Part shown: positions 42,361 to 51,801 of the stretch, in pieces
How the letters are laid out: the number at the start of each line of letters is the position of its first letter
Position numbering within the stretch: position 1 is the stretch's first letter
Source: Bacteroidota bacterium
Lineage (GTDB): Bacteria > Bacteroidota > Bacteroidia > Chitinophagales > JADIYW01
Assembly: GCA_020436225.1 (NCBI GenBank)
Contig: JAGQYE010000006.1
Coordinates: 1-59,931, forward strand
Length of the DNA: 59,931 bases
Direction: 5' to 3'
Translations under genes and position numbers: made by a program
Notes under the pieces: generated by a model
The model's input: the letters and a program-made list of their open reading frames with translations, nothing else
Database searches by the model: none
Told to the model about the DNA's origin: nothing

Positions 42361-43060
42361 TTTGTTTTGCAGCTTCAGCTTTTAATCTTTTTTCTTCGGC
42401 ATCGCGTGCATTGCCGGATTGAAGTAGTTTATAAGTATCTACCAAATTGATGATTAAGAATAAAATATTACTATATAAGGAAAAATAAATTAACACATTT
42501 CCAAAATACCATTCAGCAAGAATAACTAAACAAAGTAAAATACGCACTTCTGTAGGTCCGATTGGACCAGGATCAATCGAGTATTTATCAGTAATTTTAT
42601 ATTTTAATTGAGCTACTAAAACGATCCAACCGTAATTGCAAGCAAACAAGAACACATAAATCTTGTAAGCATCATCAATATATAAATAGAAGCCTAAGCT
42701 CATGAACACGAGAGAAAGCCAATCCATAATACAATCTAAAGCAAAACCATACCATTTTCTTGGAATATTTCTATAATAAGCTATTCTGCCATCTAAAGAA
42801 TCGCCGAACCAATTGATAGCAAATCCGACAATAGCCAACAACAAATAAATTTTATTTGCAGCTACATGAGCATAATAAAATGCAAAGAAGATTAAAAGTG
42901 TTCCTAACATTCCAATTGCTGTTAAAATATCAGGTGTCAAGAATTTTGGCATGACCCTACATAAAAATAAAAGTGTAGGTTGTTCAAGGTTTTTCAATAA
43001 GTTGGCTCTGTTTCTATCAATCGAGCCTTTTTGGTTTTTGTCTTCTCCTAATAAACTCAT
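42353..43060 (-). CDS. CDP-alcohol phosphatidyltransferase family protein
   Basis: 235 aa with about six membrane helices. The catalytic motif is visible as DSLDGRIAYYRNIPRKWYGF followed by ALDCIMD. It keeps the four aspartates of D-x2-DG-x2-A...G-x3-D-x3-D, but the Arg that normally follows the Ala is displaced by two residues and the spacing before the Gly is one longer. Such enzymes transfer a phosphate-linked lipid head group from CDP-alcohols. The product cannot be told. It is paired with the GtrA gene. Confidence 0.85.
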   Translation of the reverse strand: MSLLGEDKNQKGSIDRNRANLLKNLEQPTLLFLCRVMPKFLTPDILTAIGMLGTLLIFFAFYYAHVAANKIYLLLAIVGFAINWFGDSLDGRIAYYRNIPRKWYGFALDCIMDWLSLVFMSLGFYLYIDDAYKIYVFLFACNYGWIVLVAQLKYKITDKYSIDPGPIGPTEVRILLCLVILAEWYFGNVLIYFSLYSNILFLIINLVDTYKLLQSGNARDAEEKRLKAEAAKQNA

Positions 43061-43183
43061 AAAAAAGAATTAGAACACAAAATTAGGTCAATAATGTTAG
43101 GAATTGATTAAACCGAAGTCAAATAAAGTTCACACAATGTTCAAATATGTGTAATAATATAAAATATACCTATTTATAGCTAC

Positions 43184-44416
43184 TTAAATAAAGCTACCAT
43201 TTAACATAACTCTATCTATAAATGAAGTTCCAAAGTTATATGGCAAGAAATTGATGGATGGAATTGATTTTGTAAAAATTAGATTAGCTCGTTTACCTTT
43301 GGTAATGCTGCCAACTTCATCTTGAACTTCCATGGCAAAAGCTCCGTTTATAGTGGCTGCATTGATGGCTTCTTGCGGTAGCATTTTCATTTGAATACAA
43401 GCTAATGACAAAACAAAATTCATATTTCCTGATGGTGCAGAACCCGGATTAAAATCGGAAGCTAAAGCTATAGCGGTATTGTTTTCTATTAATTTTCTTG
43501 CTGGTGGATATTGCATGCGAAGAAAAAATGAACAATTCGGCAATAAAGTTGCTATTGGCGATGAATGGTTGGATAATAATTGAATTTCTTCTTCATCGAT
43601 TGTTTCTAAATGATCTACAGAAATGGCATTGCACTTCACTCCTGCTTGTACGCCACCCGAATTATTTAATTGATTAGCATGAATTTTTGGTTTTAATCCA
43701 TATTCTATTCCGGCAAGACAAATTTGTTCCGTTTCTTCTTGTGTAAAAAATCCGACTTCACAAAAAACATCAATATAATCTGCAAGTTTTTCTTGCGAAA
43801 TTAATGGCAACATTTCATTTATGATTAAGTCGATATAGGCTTTTCTGTTGGTTATATATTTTTCAGGAAATGCATGTGCGCCCAAAAGAGTTGCTTTTAT
43901 TGGAATTTTATTTTGTTGTTTTAATTGCTGAATGACTCGCAACATTTTTAATTCACCTTCTACACTTAAACCATAACCACTTTTAATTTCAATCGCACCT
44001 GTTCCAAGCTGCATCAATTCATTTAATCGATGTTGTGCTTGTGCTAATAAGATTTCTTCTGACGTTTCATTTAATAATTTAGCTGAATTTAAAATGCCGC
44101 CACCTTTAGCTGCAATATCGGCATACGATAACCCTTTTATTTTATCTACAAATTCATTCTCTCGAGTTGCTGCAAACACTAAATGCGTATGACTGTCACA
44201 CCAAGTTGGTAAAATTGATGCTTGTTTTACATCGTAAATTTCATGTTTAAAATCATCTTCTTTTAAATCCAACATCAATCCATAATCTTGGATTTTTTCA
44301 TCTTCTATTTTGAGAAATGCATTTTCTAAAATCGGTAAATCTGCTAATGCACTTCCGCGAAGTAAAGCATTTTCTTCTTTAACATTAATCAAATATTTGA
44401 TGTTGGTTATCAGCAC
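43184..44416 (-). CDS. hutI: Imidazolonepropionase
   Basis: 410 aa, usual length. It catalyses the third step of histidine degradation, opening imidazolone propionate to formimidoylglutamate. The amidohydrolase metal site starts with WCDSHTHLVFAATREN; EIKSGYGLSVEGELKMLRVI, KATLLGAHAFPEKY, KIHANQLNNSGGVQ and ASDFNPGSAPSGN follow in order and are characteristic of HutI. The gene begins five bases after hutU, so the two form a unit. hutH (histidine ammonia-lyase) is not in the window. Confidence 0.96.
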   Translation of the reverse strand: MLITNIKYLINVKEENALLRGSALADLPILENAFLKIEDEKIQDYGLMLDLKEDDFKHEIYDVKQASILPTWCDSHTHLVFAATRENEFVDKIKGLSYADIAAKGGGILNSAKLLNETSEEILLAQAQHRLNELMQLGTGAIEIKSGYGLSVEGELKMLRVIQQLKQQNKIPIKATLLGAHAFPEKYITNRKAYIDLIINEMLPLISQEKLADYIDVFCEVGFFTQEETEQICLAGIEYGLKPKIHANQLNNSGGVQAGVKCNAISVDHLETIDEEEIQLLSNHSSPIATLLPNCSFFLRMQYPPARKLIENNTAIALASDFNPGSAPSGNMNFVLSLACIQMKMLPQEAINAATINGAFAMEVQDEVGSITKGKRANLIFTKSIPSINFLPYNFGTSFIDRVMLNGSFI

Positions 44417-44421
44417 AAAAA

Positions 44422-46092
44422 CTAAATTATAATTCCAAATTTATTACCAACATTTTTAGCAATATCATAGCCCGCATCTGCATGTCTAAAAATGCCCATT
44501 GCCGGATCGTTAAACAACACACGACTCAAACATTCGTCTGCTCTTTCTGTTCCATCTGCCAATACCACCATTCCGGCATGTTGTGAATACCCCATACCAA
44601 CGCCGCCACCATGATGAAAACTTACCCAAGTTGCACCGCCACTTGTATTGCTCAATAAATTCAATAAAGCCCAATCGCTAACGGCGTCGCTACCATCTTT
44701 CATCGCTTCAGTTTCTCTATTTGGCGATGCTACACTTCCGCAATCCAAATGATCTCTACCAATAACGATAGGTGCTTTCACTTTTCCTGTTCTTACTAAT
44801 TCATTAAAACACAATCCGGCTTTTTCTCTTTCGCCTAATCCCAACCAACAAATTCGTGCAGGCAAACCTTGAAAAGAAATGCGATTTTGTGCTTGTTTGA
44901 GCCAATTTATCATACCAACATTTTCAGGAAATAATTCCATTAATGCTTGGTCGGTGGTGTAAATATCTTGTTCATCGCCACTAAGTGCTACCCAACGAAA
45001 CGGACCTTTTCCTTCGCAGAAAAGTGGTCGAATATATGCCGGCGTAAAACCGGGAAAATCGAACGCATTTTGTACACCGCCTTCTTGTGCATACGCGCGA
45101 ATATTATTGCCATAATCAAATGTAACGGAACCACGTTTTTGCAAATCCAACATTAACTGCACATGGCGCGCCATACTTTTTATAGCTTTTTCTTTGTATA
45201 ATGTTGGGTTTGATTTTCGCAATGCTATTGCTTCTTCAAAAGAAATATCGTGTGGAACATAACCGTTAATTGGGTCGTGTGCCGAAGTTTGGTCGGACAA
45301 AATATCAGGAATAATATTATCTTCTTTTAATCGAAATAATAAATCGCCGGCATCCATTAAAACACCAATAGAAATAGCCTCGCCTTTATCTCTGGCACAA
45401 ATTGCATGATTGCGCGCTTCTTCATAATTATCATACATAAAGTCGATATATTTTGTATCCAATCTTTTTTGTATGCTTGCTTTATTGACATCGGCACCGA
45501 GAAACGTTGCGCCACTCATTACAGCTGCTAATGGTTGCGCGCCACCCATTCCACCAAGACCTGAACTGACTAAAAGTTTACCTTTTAAATTTCCATTAAA
45601 ATGCTGGCGACCACATTCCATAAAAGTTTCGTACGTGCCTTGTACAATACCTTGCGAGCCAATATATATCCATGAGCCGGCAGTCATTTGTCCATACATC
45701 ATCAAACCTTTTTCTTTTAATTCGTAGAAATGTTCCCAAGTTGCCCATTTGGGAACTAAGTTAGAATTGGCGATTAATACGCGCGGTGCTTGTTCGTGAG
45801 TGCGTACAACTCCAACCGGTTTTCCACTTTGTATAAGCAACGAATGTTGCTCATCTAATTCTAATAAAAGTTGAATAATTTTTTGCAAGGATTCTACATT
45901 GCGTGCAGCTTGACCTATTCCGCCATAAACCACTAATTCGGCAGGATTTTCTGCAACTTCAGCATCTAAATTATTAAGCAACATTCGCAATGGTGCTTCG
46001 GTTTGCCAAGATTTTGCATGAAGCGTTGTTCCTCTTGGTGCTTTATATGTTGGATGTTTTGCGTATTGTTGAAGGAAATCTTGTACTTGCAT
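44422..46092 (-). CDS. hutU: Urocanate hydratase
   Basis: 556 aa from the ATG at 46092, which gives the normal N-terminus ([20 protein letters not shown]); the frame stays open for 32 more codons of poor, hydrophobic sequence. It converts urocanate to imidazolone propionate using bound NAD. Signatures: [30 protein letters not shown], the NAD-binding and active-site segments [40 protein letters not shown], and the late [13 protein letters not shown]. It is the first gene of the hutU-hutI pair. Confidence 0.97.
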   Translation of the reverse strand: MQVQDFLQQYAKHPTYKAPRGTTLHAKSWQTEAPLRMLLNNLDAEVAENPAELVVYGGIGQAARNVESLQKIIQLLLELDEQHSLLIQSGKPVGVVRTHEQAPRVLIANSNLVPKWATWEHFYELKEKGLMMYGQMTAGSWIYIGSQGIVQGTYETFMECGRQHFNGNLKGKLLVSSGLGGMGGAQPLAAVMSGATFLGADVNKASIQKRLDTKYIDFMYDNYEEARNHAICARDKGEAISIGVLMDAGDLLFRLKEDNIIPDILSDQTSAHDPINGYVPHDISFEEAIALRKSNPTLYKEKAIKSMARHVQLMLDLQKRGSVTFDYGNNIRAYAQEGGVQNAFDFPGFTPAYIRPLFCEGKGPFRWVALSGDEQDIYTTDQALMELFPENVGMINWLKQAQNRISFQGLPARICWLGLGEREKAGLCFNELVRTGKVKAPIVIGRDHLDCGSVASPNRETEAMKDGSDAVSDWALLNLLSNTSGGATWVSFHHGGGVGMGYSQHAGMVVLADGTERADECLSRVLFNDPAMGIFRHADAGYDIAKNVGNKFGIII

Positions 46093-46191
46093 AACTAATG
46101 AAGTTAATGGATTAACTAATACATTATTAAAAGTAAGAATTATTAAATAAAACAAGAAATTATGAGAAAAAATGCTTGGATTAAACAAGCA

Positions 46192-47226
46192 TTATAAATT
46201 AAAATTCTTGGAATAGTTATCCCATTTTTCAATTACTTTTTGATAGTTTTCAGGCAACGGAACTTCAAAATACATTTCTTTATTGGTCTTCGGATGAATA
46301 AATCCTAAGCTTTGTGCATGCAAAGCATGATATGGCATTAATTGAAAACAATTCTCAACAAACGTTTTGTATTTGCCATACACAGTGCCTGAAAGAATTT
46401 GGTCGCCGCCGTAATTGTAATCGCCGAATAAAGTATGACCGATATATTTTAAATGCACACGAATTTGATGCGTTCTGCCGGTTTCTAATTTGCATTTTAC
46501 TAAAGTAGTATAACCAAAACGTTTTAATACTTCATAATTGGTTGCTGCGAATTTTCCGATATGTTCTTCTTCAACAGCCATAAAAATTTTTCTATTGTTA
46601 GGATTGCGAACGATATTGCTTACAATTCTTCCTTGTTGATTTTCCAAATCGCCCCAAACTAAAGCAATGTAATGACGTTTTATTGTTCTGTCAAAAAATT
46701 GTTTGGATAAATATGTGAGTGCATTTTCTGTTTTTCCAATGATGATTAATCCGGAAGTATTTTTATCCAAACGATGCACTAAACCAGGCCGTGTAGCACC
46801 AGAAATTTCAGGTAAATCTTTACAATGCCAAAGCAAAGCATGTACTAAAGTACCATGAAAATTCCCATGTCCCGGATGACAAACCATACCGGCTTTTTTG
46901 TTGACTAATAATACTTCGTCATCTTCATAAACAATATCTAACGGAATATTTTCAGGCTCGACCGTATAATCCCAAACCGGATTAGGCAGAACCACTTGAA
47001 CAATATCCGCCGGTTTTATTTTATAATTTGCTTTTATAGATTTTCCATTAACCAAAACACTTCCAGCATCAATAGCATTTTGTATGCGATTTCGCGAAGT
47101 AGATGAAATAGTTTCTGTGAGAAATTTATCAATGCGAATAGGCTCTTTGCCTTTATCTATCACAAAGCGATGATGTTCGTACAGTTCATCTTCTTCTTGT
47201 TCTTTATTGTCGGAAAATTCTAACAC
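46192..47226 (-). CDS. RluA-type 23S rRNA pseudouridine synthase (RluD-like)
   Basis: 344 aa. An N-terminal S4 RNA-binding domain (about 20-80, with RIDKFLTETISSTSRNRIQN) is followed by the catalytic domain. The active-site Asp lies in GLVHRLDKNTSGLIIIGKTE, and the C-terminal GRTHQIRVHLKYIGHTLFGD is also diagnostic. RluD modifies helix 69 of 23S rRNA. Other RluA-family enzymes look similar, but the S4 domain and length favour RluD. A Bacteroidota-typical acidic leader precedes the S4 domain. Confidence 0.9.
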   Translation of the reverse strand: MLEFSDNKEQEEDELYEHHRFVIDKGKEPIRIDKFLTETISSTSRNRIQNAIDAGSVLVNGKSIKANYKIKPADIVQVVLPNPVWDYTVEPENIPLDIVYEDDEVLLVNKKAGMVCHPGHGNFHGTLVHALLWHCKDLPEISGATRPGLVHRLDKNTSGLIIIGKTENALTYLSKQFFDRTIKRHYIALVWGDLENQQGRIVSNIVRNPNNRKIFMAVEEEHIGKFAATNYEVLKRFGYTTLVKCKLETGRTHQIRVHLKYIGHTLFGDYNYGGDQILSGTVYGKYKTFVENCFQLMPYHALHAQSLGFIHPKTNKEMYFEVPLPENYQKVIEKWDNYSKNFNL

Positions 47227-47280
47227 GTGGCAAAAATAAGATAAATAAGAAGGAAAATAAACAAGAAATAAAATGAAAAA

Positions 47281-47991
47281 TTATGGAGCAACTTCGATTA
47301 GTTGAGCAGAAAATACAGCAGCAAATTTTTGAAGTAGAATTTCTTTCACTTGTAGCATTGTCGGTTTATCGTCTTTGTTTTTTAGTTCATTAGCAATAGA
47401 AGTAACGCCTTTATCTGTAAAACCACATGGATTTATTAAATTAAAATAACTCAAATCGACATCTACATTTAATGCAAACCCATGCATCGTTATCCAGCGA
47501 GAAGATTTTACACCAAATGCTGCAATTTTTTTTGGTTGTTTATCTATAATTGAATTTACCCAAACGCCTGTTGCATCTTCGATTCTATAACCTTCAATTT
47601 CAAAAACTTTAATAGTTTGGATGATCACTTCTTCCAATTGGCGCATATATTTTTTTAAATCGGAAGTAAAGAAATCTAAATCTAAAATTGGATAACCTGT
47701 AATTTGTCCTAAGCCATGAAAAGTAACATCGCCACCTCGATTGATATGAAAAATATCAATCTGCTTTTCTTTTAATAAAGTTTCGGGAATCAATACATTA
47801 TTTTCGTTGGCTGATTTTCCTAAAGTAATAACCGGCAAATGTTCGCATAAATACAAAAAATGGGCATCATTATTAGATTGCCCATTCAGTTTATTATTAA
47901 CTAATGTTTCGAATTTTTGTGTTTGAATTTCTAAGCTGTTTGCATACGCAATTTTACCTAAATCAATGACATGAACTTGTTGCATCAGCAA
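47281..47991 (-). CDS. lipB: Lipoyl(octanoyl) transferase
   Basis: 236 aa. LipB moves octanoyl groups from acyl carrier protein to the lipoyl domains of dehydrogenases. The family motifs are RGGDVTFHGLGQITGYPILD, TGVWV, KKIAAFGVKSSRWITMHGFA (with the catalytic Lys) and INPCGFTDKGVTS (with the acyl-accepting Cys). The length is standard, and the start at 47991 gives the usual N-terminal helix MLMQQVHVIDLGKIAY. lipA is not nearby. Confidence 0.95.
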   Translation of the reverse strand: MLMQQVHVIDLGKIAYANSLEIQTQKFETLVNNKLNGQSNNDAHFLYLCEHLPVITLGKSANENNVLIPETLLKEKQIDIFHINRGGDVTFHGLGQITGYPILDLDFFTSDLKKYMRQLEEVIIQTIKVFEIEGYRIEDATGVWVNSIIDKQPKKIAAFGVKSSRWITMHGFALNVDVDLSYFNLINPCGFTDKGVTSIANELKNKDDKPTMLQVKEILLQKFAAVFSAQLIEVAP

Positions 47992-48009
47992 TCATTTCTG
48001 AGAAAAAAT

Positions 48010-49005
48010 TTAAAGTGGATTTTCTGCCAATCTTCCTTTTAATTTATTGATTACATCAATTTCAATAGCATCAATTCCATTCAATTCTGCTAAATAATAT
48101 GAAACCCAATCGGTTAAATGTATCAAATACAAACTTCTGATGATGTCATGGTCGCCTTTTGAATATATTTCAATAACTTCACTCGCATATTTGCTCACTA
48201 CTTCTTTTGTAAATTCCATACGAGCTTGATTGCGTTCAAAGTCGTGATTATTTCGTAAAAAGACGACAGCAATTTTCTCGTTTTTTTCATGCCAACCTAC
48301 TAATTCATTATGATTCATTTCCGGCACAACATGATGCCAACATAACATTTTTGAATTCTCGTTGATTTGTTGACGGAAACGAATAGAAACACCTTCAAAC
48401 TTAGCTGCTGAATAAATAACCGGAATTTTTCCACTTAATTTTTGAGCTATTTCTTTTGCTTGAGCTTTAATGTCTTCTTGTTCAGCTTCTAAAAGTGTAA
48501 TTACCACATTCAAATATTCTTTAAAACCACCTTCAATCAAACCCAAATGAAAAAGTACATACAATAATTGCACAAACGATTGTCCGAACGCAGAACGTGG
48601 AGGCGCACCGCCATCAATTAATATATAATCAATATCATTCGTGTCTGCATATTCTTGTATCAAGCCACCGGAACAAATACAAACAATTTGCGCACTTTTT
48701 TTATAGGCTTGCATCAAGGCAGAAAGTGTTTCTTCGGTATTACCAGAATACGAAGAAATAATCACTAACGTATTTTCATTGACAAACGCCGGAATTTGAT
48801 ATTCTTTATTTACTGTAATCGGAACACTAATATCATCGCGCAATACATTAGAAATTATAGTGCCTCCAATTCCTGAACCACCTAAACCGGAAATTAAAAT
48901 GTTTCTAATCGGGAATTTGCTTTTACCAAGTTTCGCAGCTTCACCTATTTGAATTGCGCGATTTAATTGAGCCGGAAATTCTTGAATTAAATCATCCATT
49001 TTCAT
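48010..49005 (-). CDS. Bifunctional phosphoglucose/phosphomannose isomerase
   Basis: 331 aa with two SIS sugar-isomerase halves. The first contains ISGLGGSGIGGTIISNVLRD and VIISSYSGNTEETLSALMQA; the second carries the active-site block ENSKMLCWHHVVPEMNHNEL followed by VGW. This layout matches the archaeal and Bacteroidota enzyme that interconverts glucose-6-P or mannose-6-P with fructose-6-P. It may substitute for, or add to, a classical Pgi. It lies 18 bases upstream of lipB, probably in one transcript. Confidence 0.88.
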   Translation of the reverse strand: MKMDDLIQEFPAQLNRAIQIGEAAKLGKSKFPIRNILISGLGGSGIGGTIISNVLRDDISVPITVNKEYQIPAFVNENTLVIISSYSGNTEETLSALMQAYKKSAQIVCICSGGLIQEYADTNDIDYILIDGGAPPRSAFGQSFVQLLYVLFHLGLIEGGFKEYLNVVITLLEAEQEDIKAQAKEIAQKLSGKIPVIYSAAKFEGVSIRFRQQINENSKMLCWHHVVPEMNHNELVGWHEKNEKIAVVFLRNNHDFERNQARMEFTKEVVSKYASEVIEIYSKGDHDIIRSLYLIHLTDWVSYYLAELNGIDAIEIDVINKLKGRLAENPL

Positions 49006-49086
49006 AAAATATTTTTCAATTTTGAATGTAAAAAAACAAAAAAAAAATCATTCCTACTAATCTGCTATCTTTATTCTTCTTAAATT

Positions 49087-49431
49087 ATGAAAAAGCAAGC
49101 AATAATTGGCAAAAATGGCGAGGATTTAGCAAAAGATTTCTTAATTAAGAAAAATTATTCCATACTTTTCAGTAATTGGCGGCATAAACGATCAGAAATT
49201 GATATCATAGCAAAAAAAGATAATCGGATAATATTTGTGGAAGTTAAAGTAAGAAATAATCAAAGTTTTGGTTTTCCGGAAGATTTTGTTGACAAAACAA
49301 AGATTAAAAAGATGCACGAAGCTGCCGATGCCTATATTGAAGAATTTGACTGGAAAGGCGAATTACAATTTGATATTATCGCCATAGAAAATGGAAATAA
49401 AATCACTCATTTTGAAGATGCTTTTTATTAA
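49087..49431 (+). CDS. YraN family endonuclease-like protein (UPF0102)
   Basis: 114 aa, the usual length. The restriction-endonuclease-like fold is recognised from IIGKNGEDLAKDFLIKKNYS, then RHKRSEIDIIAKKDNRIIFV followed by EVKVR, where the Asp and the ExK form the catalytic-type site, and TKIKKMHEAADAYIEEF. YraN proteins are thought to act in DNA repair or uptake, but the activity is unproven. It is divergent from the isomerase gene, with prfB 42 bases downstream. Confidence 0.92.
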   Translation: MKKQAIIGKNGEDLAKDFLIKKNYSILFSNWRHKRSEIDIIAKKDNRIIFVEVKVRNNQSFGFPEDFVDKTKIKKMHEAADAYIEEFDWKGELQFDIIAIENGNKITHFEDAFY

Positions 49432-49447
49432 TGCTTTTTATTTTGAT

Positions 49448-49455
49448 TATCTTTG
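49448..49455 (+). promoter_or_regulatory. -7 box TATCTTTG of prfB
   Basis: A perfect TAnnTTTG match between yraN and prfB, 18 bases before the prfB ATG at 49474. Confidence 0.5.
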
Positions 49456-49473
49456 CACTTCAAAAAATAAAAA

Positions 49474-50554
49474 ATGACTAACGAACAATATAAATCACTT
49501 CTGGAGAGAGTTGCTTCCTTCGGAAGATATCTTTGACGTCGCTAATAAAATTGAACAAATCAAAGACGACGAAGCCAAAACTTTAGCACCGAATTTCTGG
49601 AACGACCAACTTAAAGCACAAGCCTTGATGAAAGAAATCAAGCAAAACAAGCATTGGGTTTCCATTTTTAAAAATGTAGAAAATCAACTAAACGACTTAA
49701 ACGTTTTAGTCGAATTTCAAGAATTGGGCGAGGCTACTGACGAAGAAATTGATGCACAATACGAAGCAATTATTGAGGCTTTAGATGAAAATGAGTTCAA
49801 ATCTACTTTAAAAAATGAAGAAGATAATTTAAGTGCCATCATAGAAATCAATGCCGGCGCCGGTGGCACAGAAGCTTGTGATTGGGCAAGTATGTTGATG
49901 CGCATGTACTCGATGTGGGCAAACAAAAACGGCTATAAAGTAAATGAACTCGACTATCAAGCAGGCGATGTTGCGGGAATTAAATCGGTGGCGATGGAAA
50001 TCAACGGCGATTTTGCTTTTGGTATGTTAAAAGGCGAAAATGGTGTGCATCGTTTGGTGCGTGTTTCGCCGTTTAATTCACAAGGAAAACGTATGACTTC
50101 TTTTTGTTCTGTTTTTGTGCATCCGGTTGTTGATGATACGATAGAAATTGAAATTAATCCGGCAGATTTAGAATGGGATGTTTTTAGAGCGCAAGGTGCC
50201 GGCGGACAGCACGTCAATAAAACAGAATCTGCGGTTCGTGTGCGTCATATTCCAAGCGGCATTGTTTGCGAATGTCAAACACAACGCTCGCAAATCCAAA
50301 ATAGAGAAACAGCATTAAAGATGTTGAAATCAAAATTGTATGAAGCTGAGTTGCAAAAGCAATTAGAAGCGCGCGATGCCATTGAAGCACAGAAAATGAA
50401 AAACGAATGGGGTTCGCAAATTAGAAGTTATGTATTAGATGACAGATGGGTTAAAGATTTGAGAACCGGTTATAAAGTAACCAATCCTGATGATGTGTTA
50501 GATGGAAATTTGAATGGATTTTTCAAAGCATATTTATTACATAAAAGTAATTGA
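49474..50554 (+). CDS. prfB: Peptide chain release factor 2, with programmed +1 frameshift
   Basis: The gene starts at the ATG at 49474 with MTNEQYKSLLERVASFGRYL and meets an in-frame TGA at 49534. Shifting by +1 at CTT-TGA-C (join 49474-49533, 49535-50554) continues into DVANKIEQIKDDE and gives a 359-aa RF2. The CTTTGAC slip site is the classical one; the upstream GGAAGA is a weaker Shine-Dalgarno-like stimulator than the usual AGGGGG. Later motifs include INAGAGGTEACDWASMLMRM and RAQGAGGQHVNKTESAVRVR (the GGQ peptidyl-hydrolysis loop). It terminates translation at UGA and UAA and regulates itself. Its stop overlaps the DUF5522 start by one base. Confidence 0.96.
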
Positions 50555-50721
50555 TGGAAGAAAAGTTGATAGAAAATGTTGACTATTACATCAATGAAGA
50601 TGGCAATTTTGTATTTACCAAAGCATATCATTTAAAACGTGGTTATTGTTGTGGAAACGGTTGTAAACATTGTCCTTGGAAAGATGATGAAGAAGAAAAA
50701 TCCAAGCACAAACAAGCATAA
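50554..50721 (+). CDS. DUF5522 small cysteine-rich protein
   Basis: 55 aa starting in a TGATG overlap with prfB. The sequence MEEKLIENVDYYINEDGNFV, then FTKAYHLKRGYCCGNGCKHC and PW, matches the DUF5522 family of short proteins with a CCxxxCxxC cluster, which could bind zinc or an iron-sulphur centre. The C-terminus is acidic and lysine-rich. The function is unknown. The coupling to RF2 suggests a translation-related role, but only by position. Confidence 0.82.
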   Translation: MEEKLIENVDYYINEDGNFVFTKAYHLKRGYCCGNGCKHCPWKDDEEEKSKHKQA

Positions 50722-50745
50722 ATAAACCAAACTTACAGATATTTT

Positions 50746-51801
50746 TTATTCATTTTGAATGCCCAACAGTCGAACAATAACTTCTGTTCCTTCTATTTGG
50801 CTTAAAATAACTTTGGTTAAAACCATTAATGGAACAGATAAAAACATGCCATAAACGCCCCAAAGATATCCCCAAAATAATAAGCCTGTAATAACTGCTA
50901 TCGTATTAAGTGCCGTTCTATTTCCTAAGTAAATTGGCTCAATAACGGATGACAATAAAAAATGAAAGGCATAAGATATTACAATTAATATAACAACTGT
51001 GTAGATTGAATTAAATTGTATTAATGCCATAAGAAAAACAGGTACAAGTCCGATAATTGCTCCAAAAACGGGCAAAAAGTTTAATACAAATCCTATAAAA
51101 CCCCAAAAAAATGCAAATTGCAAACCAAAAGCCCAGCAAATAATGGCAACGCCAATTCCATATAATAAACTGATAATTAATTTCACTTTCATATATGAAA
51201 CAATAGAATTTTTTACTTCTTCAAATGCTTTAATATAACGAGTGCTTTTGGCTTCGCCGCCGAGATACATAAAATAATTTTCGTATTTTAAAATACCTGA
51301 AAGTATTAAAACCAAATAAATGGCAGTCAATAATATTTCTTCAAAAAGAGTTCCTAATTTTCCGAAAATAGAAGAAGAATTATCCATAATAAATTCTGAA
51401 GAGATACCGGAAGTTACTTTGTCTAACAAATGAGTTAAGTCTAAAGGTTTTCCAATAATACGTTCATATAAGGTCAAAAATCCTGTTGATTTATCTTGAA
51501 CTTGCGCAAAAATAAATTCTTTTTCTAAATAAATATCTCTTCCTGTTTGATAGATTACTGCGCCAACAATAAAAAACAACAGCAAAAGAAAAATCCAGAT
51601 TATACTCACGCTCAACCAAAGTGGAAACTTGCGTTTTTCAAACCAAACTAAAGTAGGTTGCATCAACAATGCAATAAACATTGCCAAAAGCAAAGGCACT
51701 AATAATTCTTGCAATAAATGAAGAAGAAATAAAATGGTTATTCCAGCAAAGAAAATTAAGATTATTCGTATGGTTGATAAATCTCGTTCCATTATAGCCA
51801 T
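50746..51801 (-). CDS. AI-2E family transporter
   Basis: 351 aa with about eight membrane helices. The N-terminal block HLLQELLVPLLLAMFIALLM followed by QPTLVWFEKRKFPLWLSV, the central YMKVKLIISLLYGIGVAIIC and the C-terminal GYLWGVYGMFLSVPLMVLTK are typical of the family (formerly UPF0118). Members export diverse small molecules or act as Na+/H+ antiporters; the substrate here is unknown. Two starts are possible: ATG at 51801 (10-base overlap with corA), or ATG at 51792, forming TAATG with the corA stop. Confidence 0.88.
   Translation of the reverse strand: MAIMERDLSTIRIILIFFAGITILFLLHLLQELLVPLLLAMFIALLMQPTLVWFEKRKFPLWLSVSIIWIFLLLLFFIVGAVIYQTGRDIYLEKEFIFAQVQDKSTGFLTLYERIIGKPLDLTHLLDKVTSGISSEFIMDNSSSIFGKLGTLFEEILLTAIYLVLILSGILKYENYFMYLGGEAKSTRYIKAFEEVKNSIVSYMKVKLIISLLYGIGVAIICWAFGLQFAFFWGFIGFVLNFLPVFGAIIGLVPVFLMALIQFNSIYTVVILIVISYAFHFLLSSVIEPIYLGNRTALNTIAVITGLLFWGYLWGVYGMFLSVPLMVLTKVILSQIEGTEVIVRLLGIQNE

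Noticed and set aside
46093..46188. N-terminal extension of hutU
   Set aside because: The 32 extra codons are hydrophobic, AT-rich and absent from the normal HutU beginning, which fits the ATG at 46092.
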